Source: Clostridiales bacterium (GTDB lineage: Bacteria; Bacillota; Clostridia; Oscillospirales; Acutalibacteraceae). Taken from it: a stretch of DNA of 13,591 nucleotides. Positions 1-6,746 of this stretch are shown piece after piece; the first letter of the stretch is position 1, and each line of letters begins with the position of its first letter. The position numbers were made by a program, and so were the translations under genes. The notes beneath the pieces were generated by a model. It did not search any database and had not been told where the DNA came from. It saw only the letters and a list, made by a program, of their open reading frames with translations. The stretch covers positions 1 through 13,591 of the forward strand of contig JAAYKB010000165.1 of NCBI GenBank assembly GCA_012522615.1, read 5' to 3'.

Positions 1-116
1 CATTTTTTAATATTATAAGTAATCGATATTGTATTAATATTTGTTATGAAATTACAAATAATGCGGTTGAAGTTTTCTTACCCACATTACTCTTTACTTT
101 ATAATTTTATAAAATT
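1..116. other. AT-rich flank, no gene seen
   Basis: This is the stretch downstream of the minus-strand membrane protein gene. It is very AT-rich. Bases 9-15 and 35-41 form a weak inverted repeat (AATATTA / TAATATT). No GC-rich terminator stem and no plausible coding frame with a ribosome binding site are visible. The end of the minus-strand transcript therefore probably lies beyond the window edge or relies on a weak AT hairpin. Confidence 0.5.
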
Positions 117-122
117 TTATAA
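103..122. repeat. Tandem 10-bp direct repeat at a stop codon
   Basis: The decamer AATTTTATAA occurs twice head to tail at 103-112 and 113-122. It overlaps the stop codon of the minus-strand membrane protein gene (TAA on the minus strand at 117-119). It may be simple AT slippage. No function is claimed. Confidence 0.6.
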
Positions 123-1127
123 ATCTTTTTCGTCTTTATCTTCCGAATCCAGCCCGTACGACGGCCTTATCTCTTCCAGAATCTCGTCGATGGAGGGTCC
201 GGTTTCCTCCGGTTCGGTATATATATTGGTTTGCTCTGCCTGCTCTTCTTCCCTATATGCCGCATCTTCTGTTTTTTCGGGCTGCGGCTTTTCATGTGCA
301 AAAACAAGGGCTATCGAAGTGCAAAACGCAAAAATACCGATACACAAATCCGGAATGCCCGCCAGTCGGCTTGAATTATAGGCGTCGGTTTCTCCCTGCA
401 GGAACAAGGCAATCAGGGTGATAGGACCGGAAATCGACAACACGGCCGTGCATAAAGCATAAAACAGCAGCGGGCGGGGCGATTTGTCGCCGATTTTTGA
501 TATAAACCTCGCGAACGAAAAGAGAAACAGCATGGTAAATATAAGCATTACAAAATCATAGAAGCTTTGCTCAACCGGGATGGCGCTTGCATATGACACT
601 TCATAGCGTACAACCCTGACCCAAATCCATATTACCGGAGTAAGAGCGCCCATCGAAACCCCTGTGCCGGGCTTCAGGCTTCCGGCGATAAGCTTTGCGC
701 CAAGCCACATAAGGAACATCCCCGCAAGTACGCCGAATATCAGCGTAAAGGTCAGGGTTGTGGAATCAAGGTTGTTTATTATGGTTTCATTAGGAGGCGG
801 AGTGCGATTAAACGCAAGCCAGCTCCATCCGTCGAACAATGATGAGATAATCAGCACAAATCCCAGCGCAGCGGAGGATAGACCCATGGGCATGCAATCA
901 TGTCTTACCATGGAAATCGGGTGGCGGATCCGTCCCTCACCGGCAAATACCAGAATCGCAAGCGCCGCCATAGTAAAAAGTAAAAATCCGATTACATAGT
1001 AACTCACATGAAAATCGCCGGTTTCGCCGTCCTGCATATAAGGGGTGATAACAATCCGCAAAACGGTAGCGACGATGGCCGCGACAGCTGTCAGTCCGAC
1101 CGCAGCCGGACGGAGAAATTTCCGCAT
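117..1127 (-). CDS. Polytopic membrane protein of unknown function
   Basis: I do not recognise this family. The 336-residue protein has about seven or eight hydrophobic spans, near residues 8-28, 43-63, 82-102, 126-148, 159-173 (weak), 190-208, 218-243 and 257-277. A hydrophilic, strongly acidic tail of about 58 residues follows and contains the segment SIDEILEEIR near residues 312-321. No transporter, kinase or catalytic signature is evident. Start choice: an in-frame ATG at 1137-1139 sits directly against the AAAGGA ribosome binding site with no spacing. I therefore prefer the ATG at 1125-1127, 12 bases downstream of AAAGGA, a spacing also seen at folE and the binding-protein gene here. Starting at 1139 would add four residues. 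It lies downstream of citrate synthase on the same strand but has its own promoter after a strong terminator, so it is probably a separate unit. The reading frame is confident; the function is unknown. Confidence 0.8.
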   Translation of the reverse strand: MRKFLRPAAVGLTAVAAIVATVLRIVITPYMQDGETGDFHVSYYVIGFLLFTMAALAILVFAGEGRIRHPISMVRHDCMPMGLSSAALGFVLIISSLFDGWSWLAFNRTPPPNETIINNLDSTTLTFTLIFGVLAGMFLMWLGAKLIAGSLKPGTGVSMGALTPVIWIWVRVVRYEVSYASAIPVEQSFYDFVMLIFTMLFLFSFARFISKIGDKSPRPLLFYALCTAVLSISGPITLIALFLQGETDAYNSSRLAGIPDLCIGIFAFCTSIALVFAHEKPQPEKTEDAAYREEEQAEQTNIYTEPEETGPSIDEILEEIRPSYGLDSEDKDEKDL

Positions 1128-1187
1128 ATGAAGAGTCATTCCTTTCGGGGAATTATGCCTGCGCTAAGAGTATGCTCATTTTTATGT

Positions 1188-1216
1188 ATTGTAGCACTTC
1201 TATCAGCAAAATGCAA
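1188..1216 (-). promoter_or_regulatory. Sigma-A promoter for the membrane protein gene
   Basis: Read on the minus strand, a -35 TTGCAT (1216-1211) is followed by a 17-base spacer and a -10 TACAAT (1193-1188). A TG one base upstream of the -10 gives an extended -10. It lies just after the citrate synthase terminator and about 60 bases before the chosen start. Confidence 0.7.
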
Positions 1217-1234
1217 AGCCTTAATCCAGATGAA

Positions 1235-1270
1235 AAACAAATCCCCGCGGAAAAAAGCGGGGATTTGTTT
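1235..1270 (-). terminator. Intrinsic terminator of citrate synthase
   Basis: A perfect 14-bp stem (1235-1248 with 1257-1270) has a GC-rich core CCCCGC/GCGGGG and an 8-base loop. On the minus strand the stem runs into a U tract (GTTTTTCA). It lies 25 bases after the citrate synthase stop codon. Confidence 0.9.
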
Positions 1271-1294
1271 CAGGTTAAATAATCTTAAATAATA

Positions 1295-2662
1295 TCAGCC
1301 GCGCTGATCCAACGGTATATATTTCTGCGGAGGGGCTATCGCCTTGTATGCGGGACGTATAATCCGACCTCCGGTCGTGATTTCTTCAATCCGATGGGCG
1401 CACCAGCCCGGCATGCGTGCAACCGCAAACAGAGGCGTAAAAAGGTCCTCGCTGATGCCGAGGGTGCGGTAAACCAATCCGGAATACATGTCTACATTGG
1501 CGCACATAGCCTTGTCAACCCCCTTGACCGAGGCAAAAACCTTGGGCGTCAGCATTTCAACCTTTTCAAGCAGTCTGAAATCGGCACCCAGACCCTTTTT
1601 TTCCGCAAGGCCGTATGCTTTCTCCTTGAGAATCACCGCCCGCGGATCGGACAGGGTGTAAATCGCATGCCCCATTCCGTATATGAGACCCGAACGGTCG
1701 CCCGCCTCGCGGTTAATCAGTTTTGTCAGGAATGCGGCAATCTCATCATCGTCATTCCAGTCGCGGACGCCCTCCTTGATATAGTCGAGCATCTCCATAA
1801 CCTTAATGTTTGCGCCGCCGTGGCGGGGGCCTTTAAGCGAGCCTATTGCAGCAGCTATAGCCGAATATGTATCGGTTCCCGACGAGGACAGGACGCGCGC
1901 TGTAAAGGTGGAGTTGTTTCCGCCTCCATGCTCGGCATGAAGCATAAGGCACAAATCCAGAAGCTTTGCCTCCTCATCCGTAAAACTGGAATCGGCTCGC
2001 AGCATATGCAGTATGGCTTCGGCGGTGCTGAGTCCCGGAATCATCGGGTGAAAATACATGCTTTCCTTGTCATAATGACGGCGTTTGACCTGATAAGCAT
2101 AGGACATTATGGTGGGCATCATGGCAATAAGATTAATCGACTGCCGCAAAACATTCTCAAGAGAAATATCTTCGGCATTATCGTCATAGGAGTACAGCGC
2201 CAGCACGGATCGGGCAAGCTTGTTCATAATATTGTTGGACGGCGCCTTGATAATCATATCCTCGGCAAAATATTCCGGCAATTCATGACACTCTGACAGG
2301 ATATTGCTGAACTGCTCAATCTGACTCTTTGTAGGAAGCGTGCCGAACAAAAGCAGCCAAGCCGTTTCTTCAAATCCGAAACGTATATCATGCGCACAGC
2401 CATTCACGAGCTCCCGAATGTCCATGCCGCGATATACCAGACGTCCCTCTACCGGAGACTTTTCGCCTTCGTTCATTACATATCCGTGAACATTGCATAT
2501 CAGGGTCAAACCGGCAACAACACCGCTACCGTCCGCATTGCGCAAACCGCGTTTGACTTCATACTGTTCGAATTTTTCAGGGTCAATTCGGTTATTTTTC
2601 CTAAACTCCTCGCATAGTGATATTAAAGCGGAGTTGGAAATCTTCTCGCGGTTTTCCTCCAT
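1295..2662 (-). CDS. gltA: Citrate synthase (Si-type)
   Basis: Citrate synthase condenses oxaloacetate and acetyl-CoA to citrate in the cytosol, the entry step of the oxidative TCA branch toward 2-oxoglutarate and glutamate. The 455-residue protein has the family landmarks in order: LHAEHGGGNNSTF near 241-253, KGPRHGGAN near 277-285, GMGHAIY near 329-335, and ANVDMYSGLVY near 388-398, whose Asp matches the catalytic Asp. The C-terminal GW(C)AHRIEE region is near 419-427. The long N-terminal part and the PRHGGAN form resemble the citrate synthases of Clostridia, which form their own clade. It is not the homocitrate-synthase-like Re-type enzyme. The ATG at 2660-2662 has AAAGGA nine bases upstream on the minus strand. 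It is transcribed from its own sigma-A promoter and ends at a strong terminator, so it is probably monocistronic. No aconitase or isocitrate dehydrogenase gene is adjacent. The symbol citZ would serve equally well. Confidence 0.96.
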   Translation of the reverse strand: MEENREKISNSALISLCEEFRKNNRIDPEKFEQYEVKRGLRNADGSGVVAGLTLICNVHGYVMNEGEKSPVEGRLVYRGMDIRELVNGCAHDIRFGFEETAWLLLFGTLPTKSQIEQFSNILSECHELPEYFAEDMIIKAPSNNIMNKLARSVLALYSYDDNAEDISLENVLRQSINLIAMMPTIMSYAYQVKRRHYDKESMYFHPMIPGLSTAEAILHMLRADSSFTDEEAKLLDLCLMLHAEHGGGNNSTFTARVLSSSGTDTYSAIAAAIGSLKGPRHGGANIKVMEMLDYIKEGVRDWNDDDEIAAFLTKLINREAGDRSGLIYGMGHAIYTLSDPRAVILKEKAYGLAEKKGLGADFRLLEKVEMLTPKVFASVKGVDKAMCANVDMYSGLVYRTLGISEDLFTPLFAVARMPGWCAHRIEEITTGGRIIRPAYKAIAPPQKYIPLDQRG

Positions 2663-2711
2663 GGGATCAAATCCTTTATCTTAGATATAAGAAATATAAG
2701 CGAATGTTCTT

Positions 2712-2740
2712 ATTATATTTACACCATTGCATAAAGTCAA
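2712..2740 (-). promoter_or_regulatory. Strong sigma-A promoter for citrate synthase
   Basis: On the minus strand, TTGACT (2740-2735), a 17-base spacer and a perfect TATAAT (2717-2712). The expected transcript start near 2705 gives a leader of roughly 40 bases. Confidence 0.85.
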
Positions 2741-2880
2741 GATGATTTCACTTTAAATAGTTAAATTCTGCAACTTTTATGTTTTCCTATTTCATTTTAT
2801 TCGCACATTTATCTGATTAATCCGGTACATATCAAACAATCATGAAAGTCACGTGCTTGCGTTTTTCATTCCGGACATGG

Positions 2881-2887
2881 AAAGGAG
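2881..2887 (+). promoter_or_regulatory. Ribosome binding site that fixes the spoIID start
   Basis: AAAGGAG lies seven bases before an in-frame TTG at 2895. Two upstream in-frame codons (GTG at 2853, ATG at 2877) have no such site, and the ATG is too close to use this one. The TTG start also puts the hydrophobic anchor right at the N-terminus. Confidence 0.8.
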
Positions 2888-2894
2888 AAGGCAT

Positions 2895-3893
2895 TTGAAA
2901 CGCTATCTTATTTGGGCCGGAGTCGTCTACCTAATGCTGCTCCTGTTTCCTCTCCCGCTTCTCGGCAGGTCGCAAGCGGACAAGGACCCCCACACAGGCA
3001 AACCGTCGACCTCATCATCGAGCACGAAAAGCAACGACAAAAGTTCGGATAATGTGTTCCGTCTTTTGGATTCCGATACGGGAAAGGTTTATGACGTATC
3101 CGAAATTGATTTTGTCACCGGAGCCGTCGCAGCGGAAACGTATCCGACCTATCATACCGAGGCCCTCAAGGCTCAGGCGGTCGCTTCATATACCTATTAC
3201 AGTGTGCTGCGCAAGCGTCAGCGCGCCAACCCCGACAAAGGGTTGAAGGGGGCGGACTTTGAGGACACACAGTCGGGATTTCCCGTGTTCTACACCACAA
3301 ATCAGCTGAAAGAGCGCTGGGGCAGCAGCTTTGACACATATTATAACAAAATAAAAGGCGCGGTTAATGAGGTTTTCGGAAAGCTTATCACCTATGACGA
3401 CCAACCTATAACCGCCGTTTATCACGCCATCAGCGCGGGCACGACCGAGGACGCCGCAGTCGTCTGGGGAACATCCTATCCTTATCTTCAGCCGGTGGCA
3501 AGCCCCGGAGACAAGCTCTCTCCGGCGTATCAATCGGTTGTTTCCCTAAAGCCCGACGAGCTCAAGTCCAAACTCTCGGATATAAAGGATTTGACCTTCA
3601 GCGGCGAGCCGGATACATGGCTGGGCGACGACCTGCAAACCTCTGTTTCCGGAACGGTGACCCATATTTCAATCTGTAAGGCCCCACTTACGGGAATGCA
3701 GCTGCGACAGGCGCTGGGTCTGCGCTCCGCCTGTTTTTCGGTCAAATACAGCGACGGCAGCTTTGTTTTTACAGTTCAGGGATACGGCCACAATGTCGGG
3801 ATGAGCCAGTACGGGGCGGATTATCTCGCCCGCCAGGGGCTTAAATACGACGAGATACTTCATTATTACTACACCGATGTGGTTATTAAATAA
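2895..3893 (+). CDS. spoIID: SpoIID/LytB-domain protein, stage II sporulation protein D-like
   Basis: SpoIID is a membrane-anchored lytic transglycosylase that trims peptidoglycan as the mother cell engulfs the forespore, working with SpoIIM and SpoIIP. From the TTG start the protein is 332 residues. A short basic N-terminus and one hydrophobic span (about 5-24) come first, then a Ser/Thr/Lys-rich linker to about 52, then the SpoIID domain. GAVAAE near 76-81 supplies the candidate catalytic Glu81, followed by EALKAQAVASYTYY. The YHAISAGTTED segment is near 176-186, then a VWG(T)SYPYL motif, and the closing GHNVGMSQYGADYLA motif is near 311-325. The segment around HAISAGTTE lacks the cysteines that hold zinc in the C. 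difficile enzyme, so it looks like the metal-free form. It converges on folE. No sigma-E promoter could be assigned convincingly. It could instead be a SpoIID/LytB paralogue with another wall role, because the usual spoIID neighbours are absent. Confidence 0.88.
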   Translation: MKRYLIWAGVVYLMLLLFPLPLLGRSQADKDPHTGKPSTSSSSTKSNDKSSDNVFRLLDSDTGKVYDVSEIDFVTGAVAAETYPTYHTEALKAQAVASYTYYSVLRKRQRANPDKGLKGADFEDTQSGFPVFYTTNQLKERWGSSFDTYYNKIKGAVNEVFGKLITYDDQPITAVYHAISAGTTEDAAVVWGTSYPYLQPVASPGDKLSPAYQSVVSLKPDELKSKLSDIKDLTFSGEPDTWLGDDLQTSVSGTVTHISICKAPLTGMQLRQALGLRSACFSVKYSDGSFVFTVQGYGHNVGMSQYGADYLARQGLKYDEILHYYYTDVVIK

Positions 3894-3894
3894 T

Positions 3895-3920
3895 CAAGGA
3901 GCACCCGAAGGTGCCCCTTG
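3895..3920. terminator. Shared hairpin between convergent spoIID and folE
   Basis: An 11-bp stem with one A-C mismatch and loop CGAA (3906-3909) begins two bases after the spoIID stop codon. The plus side has no long T tract. On the minus strand the stem is followed by an AU-rich run (ATTATTTAATAAC). It is probably a bidirectional but imperfect terminator. Confidence 0.6.
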
Positions 3921-3958
3921 TAATCAGTCAATCCGGCCGTATATGTAAGCTTTGCCTG

Positions 3959-4519
3959 TTATCTTGAAGACAACAGGGTCAGAGCCTCCGAGCGTGCGCG
4001 CGCGTCGGCCTTCATTCTGCCGCGCAGAGCCGACGTCTGGGTCCGGCAGCCGGCTGCCCTCGCGCCTCTCATTGTCATGCAGAGATGCTCCGCCTCAATA
4101 ATGACCGCAACCCCCTGCGGGTCAATCTCTTTTTCAAGAAAATCCGCAATCTGTGCGGTAAGACGCTCCTGCAGCTGGGGGCGGTGGGCAAAGCAGTTTA
4201 CAATCCGCGCGAGCTTTGACAACCCGATTACCATGCCGTCACGCGGTATATACGCTATATGCGCGACGCCGAAGAAGGGAACGAGATGATGCTCGCATAC
4301 CGAATAAAGCGGAATGTCGCGCACCGTCACCATCTCGTCATTCTGCTCCTCATGAAAAAGCTTCAGATGATGCTTCGGGTCCTCCTCGAGGCCCGAGAAT
4401 ATTTCCTCATACATTTCGGCAACCCGTCGGGGCGTCTCCCGCAATCCGTCCCGGTCAGGATTTTCGCCGATTGCAGCCAATAATTCGCGAACCGCAGCCT
4501 CAATACGTTTTTTATCCAT
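3959..4519 (-). CDS. folE: GTP cyclohydrolase I (type IA)
   Basis: The enzyme opens the GTP imidazole ring, releases formate and makes 7,8-dihydroneopterin triphosphate, the first step toward tetrahydrofolate and also toward queuosine precursors. It is a cytosolic homodecamer in the family. The 186-residue protein is the standard compact length. It shows GLRETPRRVAEMY near 25-37, then CEHHLVPFFG near 75-84, GLSKLARIV near 99-107, RPQ(L)QERLT near 113-121, and EAEHLCMTMRG near 142-152. Cys75, His78 and Cys147 match the zinc ligands and His77 matches the catalytic His of the E. coli enzyme. The ATG at 4517-4519 has AAAGGA 12 bases upstream on the minus strand. It has its own sigma-A promoter and no other folate gene beside it, so it is a stand-alone unit divergent from rny. 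The window does not show which pathway it feeds. Confidence 0.96.
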   Translation of the reverse strand: MDKKRIEAAVRELLAAIGENPDRDGLRETPRRVAEMYEEIFSGLEEDPKHHLKLFHEEQNDEMVTVRDIPLYSVCEHHLVPFFGVAHIAYIPRDGMVIGLSKLARIVNCFAHRPQLQERLTAQIADFLEKEIDPQGVAVIIEAEHLCMTMRGARAAGCRTQTSALRGRMKADARARSEALTLLSSR

Positions 4520-4563
4520 AAAAAATTCAAATCCTTTCCGGAGCTTGAATGCATCATGTAGAA

Positions 4564-4592
4564 ATTATATATCTGTAATACTTAATCGTCAA
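4564..4592 (-). promoter_or_regulatory. Sigma-A promoter for folE
   Basis: On the minus strand, TTGACG (4592-4587), a 17-base spacer and a perfect TATAAT (4569-4564), 45 bases before the folE start codon. It faces away from the rny promoter. Confidence 0.85.
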
Positions 4593-4722
4593 GCATTAGC
4601 GGCAATCGGTATATCTTTGAATATTAAAGACCTAGCATAATCAGAGACCATATTATACGTTTATTTTCGTTTTGTTTGCACAATCTCCGAGTCGAAATTA
4701 AAGACCAATGGTATTTTTACAC

Positions 4723-4751
4723 TTGACACAAACACCCTCGCGTTATACAAT
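4723..4751 (+). promoter_or_regulatory. Strong sigma-A promoter upstream of rny
   Basis: Perfect -35 TTGACA (4723-4728), 17-base spacer, -10 TACAAT (4746-4751). The transcript should start near 4758, leaving about 235 untranslated bases before rny. Confidence 0.85.
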
Positions 4752-4757
4752 ATTTGT

Positions 4758-4876
4758 TAGGTTTACGAATGAGTCCTTAATTATCCTTTGCGTTAGGTGG
4801 CGCTGGCGCGGAGGACAAGCTTTCCGGGATTTTCTGCCCGAGAATGCAACCGGGGATTTCACCCCGTTTTTCTTTT
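4758..4876 (+). ncRNA. Candidate structured leader or small RNA with attenuator-like end
   Basis: Between the promoter and an internal terminator are about 120 bases with three consecutive hairpins. The first pairs 4784-4792 with 4807-4815 (nine pairs, two G-U). The second pairs 4819-4828 with 4837-4847 (CGGG/CCCG core, one bulge and one mismatch). The third is the terminator at 4851-4866. CCCG at 4837-4840 can pair either back to CGGG at 4825-4828 or forward to CGGG at 4851-4854, and the forward pairing would disrupt the terminator. I could not match it to a known riboswitch, SRP RNA, 6S RNA or T-box. It may be a cis attenuator of rny or an independent small RNA. Pairings were read by eye, without energy calculation. 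Confidence 0.45.
4851..4876 (+). terminator. Intrinsic terminator inside the rny leader
   Basis: CGGGG (4851-4855), a six-base loop and CCCCG (4862-4866) are followed at once by TTTTTCTTTT. It lies about 100 bases after the expected transcript start and about 120 bases before rny, so it would cut transcription short unless bypassed. Confidence 0.7.
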
Positions 4877-4910
4877 ATCTTTCATACCCTCTGTCCCGGG
4901 AATCATGCTC

Positions 4911-4962
4911 TTTTGCAGTCCCGTTAACGGCAGGGAAACGCAAAATATCTGAGATTTTCAGC
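4911..4962 (+). other. Further hairpins just before the rny ribosome binding site
   Basis: TTTTGC (4911-4916) pairs with GCAAAA (4940-4945), enclosing the palindrome CCGTTAACGG (4921-4930). CTGA/TCAG pairs across 4950-4962. The second hairpin ends about 14 bases before AAGGAGGT (4976-4983). They could affect translation or mRNA stability of rny, whose protein is itself an mRNA endonuclease. The structure is read by eye. Confidence 0.4.
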
Positions 4963-4994
4963 AAACTTAATAATCAAGGAGGTGCATCGTTTAG

Positions 4995-6563
4995 GTGCCG
5001 GATATTTATGTATACATCTTGTTCTGCGCAGCCGGTCTTATTGTCGGCGGCATAGTTGCGGGTATTATCGCCTTTAGAGTCGGCGTTTCTCATAGAAAAA
5101 AGATTGCGGAAAACGCTATCGGCTCCGCCGAAGCGGAAGCAAAACGAATATTGAGCGACGCATTAAACACAGCGGAATCAAAGAAAAAGGAGATACTGCT
5201 GGAGGCGAAGGATGAGATTTACCGTCAGCGACAGGAATCGGAGCGTGAGCTCAAGGAACGTCGCATCGATATTCAGCGGCAGGAACGCCGACTGCAACAA
5301 AAGGAAGAAACTCTTGACAAAAAAATCGAAAACTATGAGAAAAAAGAAGAGGTTATTGCAAACAAGCTAAAGGAAGTCGAGGCAAAACTTTTAGATGCTG
5401 AGAATCTTAAAAAAGGACAGTTTGAAATGCTTGAACGCATTTCGGGATTTACCGCGGAACAGGCCAAAGAGCATTTGTTAAGTAATCTTGAAAGTGAACT
5501 GATCCACGAAAAATCTTTGAAGATTTCCGAAATCGATGCCCAGTGCCGCGAAGAAGCGGATCAACGGGCACGTGACTTAATATCGCACGCCATCCAGCGT
5601 TGTGCCGCCGATCAGGTCACCGAAACCACGGTATCGGTTGTACCGCTTCCCAACGATGAAATGAAGGGCCGCATCATCGGCCGTGAAGGCCGCAACATCC
5701 GTGCTATCGAGACATTAACAGGGGTCGATTTGATAATCGACGACACGCCCGAAGCGATAACCTTATCCGGATTTGACCCGGTTCGCAGAGAAATTGCACG
5801 TATTGCTTTGGAAAGACTGATTTCGGACGGGCGCATCCACCCTGCCCGTATCGAGGAAATGGTTGAGAAGGCACGCCGCGAGGTTGAGGCGACAATCAAG
5901 CAGGAGGGCGAACGCGCCGTTCTGGAAACCGGATTGCACGGCATATCGCCGGAAATTGTTAAGCTTCTCGGTCGTCTGCATTATCGCACCAGCTACGGTC
6001 AGAATGTTCTCAACCACTCGATGGAAGTCGCCTTCCTGTCGGGTATCATGGCAAGCGAGCTTGGCATTGATCCCGTCGTTGCACGCCGCGCCGGTCTTCT
6101 CCATGATATAGGAAAGGCCGTCGACCATGAGATAGAGGGCTCACATGTTGAAATCGGCATCGACATTGCAAGAAAGCACAAGGAAAGCGAAGCGGTTATA
6201 CATGCAATCCAAGCCCATCACGGCGATGTCGAGGCAAAAACCGTTGTCGCATGTCTCGTACAGGCCGCCGACGCGATATCCGCTGCCAGACCGGGCGCCA
6301 GGCGCGAAAATCTTGAGAATTACATCAAGAGGCTTGAAAAGCTTGAGGAAATCGCAAACGAGTTTGAAGGAGTGGAACGCTCGTTCGCAATCCAGGCAGG
6401 CCGTGAAGTCCGCATCATAGTTCGTCCGGAATTGGTCAGTGATGACCAGATGGTTATTCTTGCACGCGATATTGCTAAAAAGATAGAAGGCAATCTCGAT
6501 TATCCGGGACAGATTAAAGTAAACCTGATTCGTGAAAATCGCGCCATCGATTACGCGAAATAA
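4995..6563 (+). CDS. rny: Ribonuclease Y
   Basis: RNase Y is the membrane-anchored endoribonuclease that starts mRNA decay and processing in many Firmicutes. The 522-residue protein matches the usual length and domain order. An N-terminal span (about 5-27) is followed by a long charged coiled coil (about 35-200). The KH domain has GRIIGREGRNIRAIE near 225-239 for RNA binding. The HD domain has conserved His341 in LNHSMEVA and the HD pair at 370-371 (LLHDIGKAVDHE), then HHGD at 408-411; this is the metal-dependent phosphodiesterase site. A conserved C-terminal region ends the protein. The GTG start has AAGGAGGT 11 bases upstream and an in-frame stop immediately before it, so no earlier start is possible. 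It is driven from a strong promoter through a long structured leader and ends at a strong terminator. ymdB follows, as often in this phylum. Confidence 0.97.
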   Translation: MPDIYVYILFCAAGLIVGGIVAGIIAFRVGVSHRKKIAENAIGSAEAEAKRILSDALNTAESKKKEILLEAKDEIYRQRQESERELKERRIDIQRQERRLQQKEETLDKKIENYEKKEEVIANKLKEVEAKLLDAENLKKGQFEMLERISGFTAEQAKEHLLSNLESELIHEKSLKISEIDAQCREEADQRARDLISHAIQRCAADQVTETTVSVVPLPNDEMKGRIIGREGRNIRAIETLTGVDLIIDDTPEAITLSGFDPVRREIARIALERLISDGRIHPARIEEMVEKARREVEATIKQEGERAVLETGLHGISPEIVKLLGRLHYRTSYGQNVLNHSMEVAFLSGIMASELGIDPVVARRAGLLHDIGKAVDHEIEGSHVEIGIDIARKHKESEAVIHAIQAHHGDVEAKTVVACLVQAADAISAARPGARRENLENYIKRLEKLEEIANEFEGVERSFAIQAGREVRIIVRPELVSDDQMVILARDIAKKIEGNLDYPGQIKVNLIRENRAIDYAK

Positions 6564-6581
6564 AGCTATCCAGACAATCAT

Positions 6582-6609
6582 CGGCGCCCCTTGACAAGGG
6601 GCGCCGTTT
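6582..6609 (+). terminator. Intrinsic terminator of rny
   Basis: An 11-bp perfect GC-rich stem (6582-6592 with 6596-6606) has loop GAC and is followed by TTTC. It begins 18 bases after the rny stop codon. The T run is short, but the stem is very stable. Confidence 0.85.
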
Positions 6610-6616
6610 CAGTCTT

Positions 6617-6637
6617 GATATTATAATATCTTTTTTT
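6617..6637 (+). repeat. Perfect AT palindrome followed by seven T
   Basis: GATATTATAATATC (6617-6630) is a perfect 14-bp palindrome followed immediately by seven T, 10 bases after the rny terminator stem. As RNA it gives only a weak five-pair AU hairpin. It could be a back-up terminator or a DNA operator for ymdB; the sequence does not decide. Confidence 0.5.
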
Positions 6638-6746
6638 GTCTACCTTTTTTATCGAGGTAAGTATAATATAGTATCAGGCTGGTACAAGCAGATAATAAAT
6701 AATTACAGGATATAATTAATATGATATTATAGAAACGGGGTCTAAA

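Larger units (their letters stand above)
4520..4994. other. Divergent folE-rny intergenic region with long rny leader
   Basis: This 475-base gap holds the folE promoter (4564-4592, minus), about 130 bases of AT-rich spacer, the rny promoter (4723-4751, plus) and a structured rny leader of about 235 bases. The spacer contains the decamer ATTAAAGACC twice (4623-4632 and 4697-4706) and a related AGACC at 4645-4649. No convincing small coding frame with a ribosome binding site was found. Confidence 0.7.

Noticed and set aside
1394..2296. 300-residue plus-strand open frame opposite citrate synthase
   Set aside because: It lies fully antisense to a gene with all catalytic motifs, has no ribosome binding site, and its Arg/His/Gly/Ile-rich composition is typical of a shadow frame.
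2803..2835. Possible sigma-E promoter for spoIID (GCACATT ... CATATCAA)
   Set aside because: The boxes match only partly and the spacing is about 18 bases, too long for a sigma-E promoter. It is not annotated.
4758..4876. Known RNA classes for the rny leader (SRP RNA, 6S RNA, T-box, THF or preQ1 riboswitch)
   Set aside because: The hallmark sequences I know for these classes are not present. This was judged by eye only, so a covariance-model search could still find a class.
4708..5055. Plus-strand open frame of 115 residues across the rny leader
   Set aside because: It starts upstream of the -35 box of the rny promoter, runs through the terminator, and overlaps the rny start. No coding features are seen.
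6141..6581. 146-residue minus-strand open frame opposite the end of rny
   Set aside because: It overlaps the conserved RNase Y C-terminus and begins without a ribosome binding site.
6662..6716. TATAAT boxes upstream of ymdB as promoter
   Set aside because: Two TATAAT hexamers occur (6662-6667, 6711-6716), but neither has an acceptable -35 at 16-18 bases in this AT-rich stretch.
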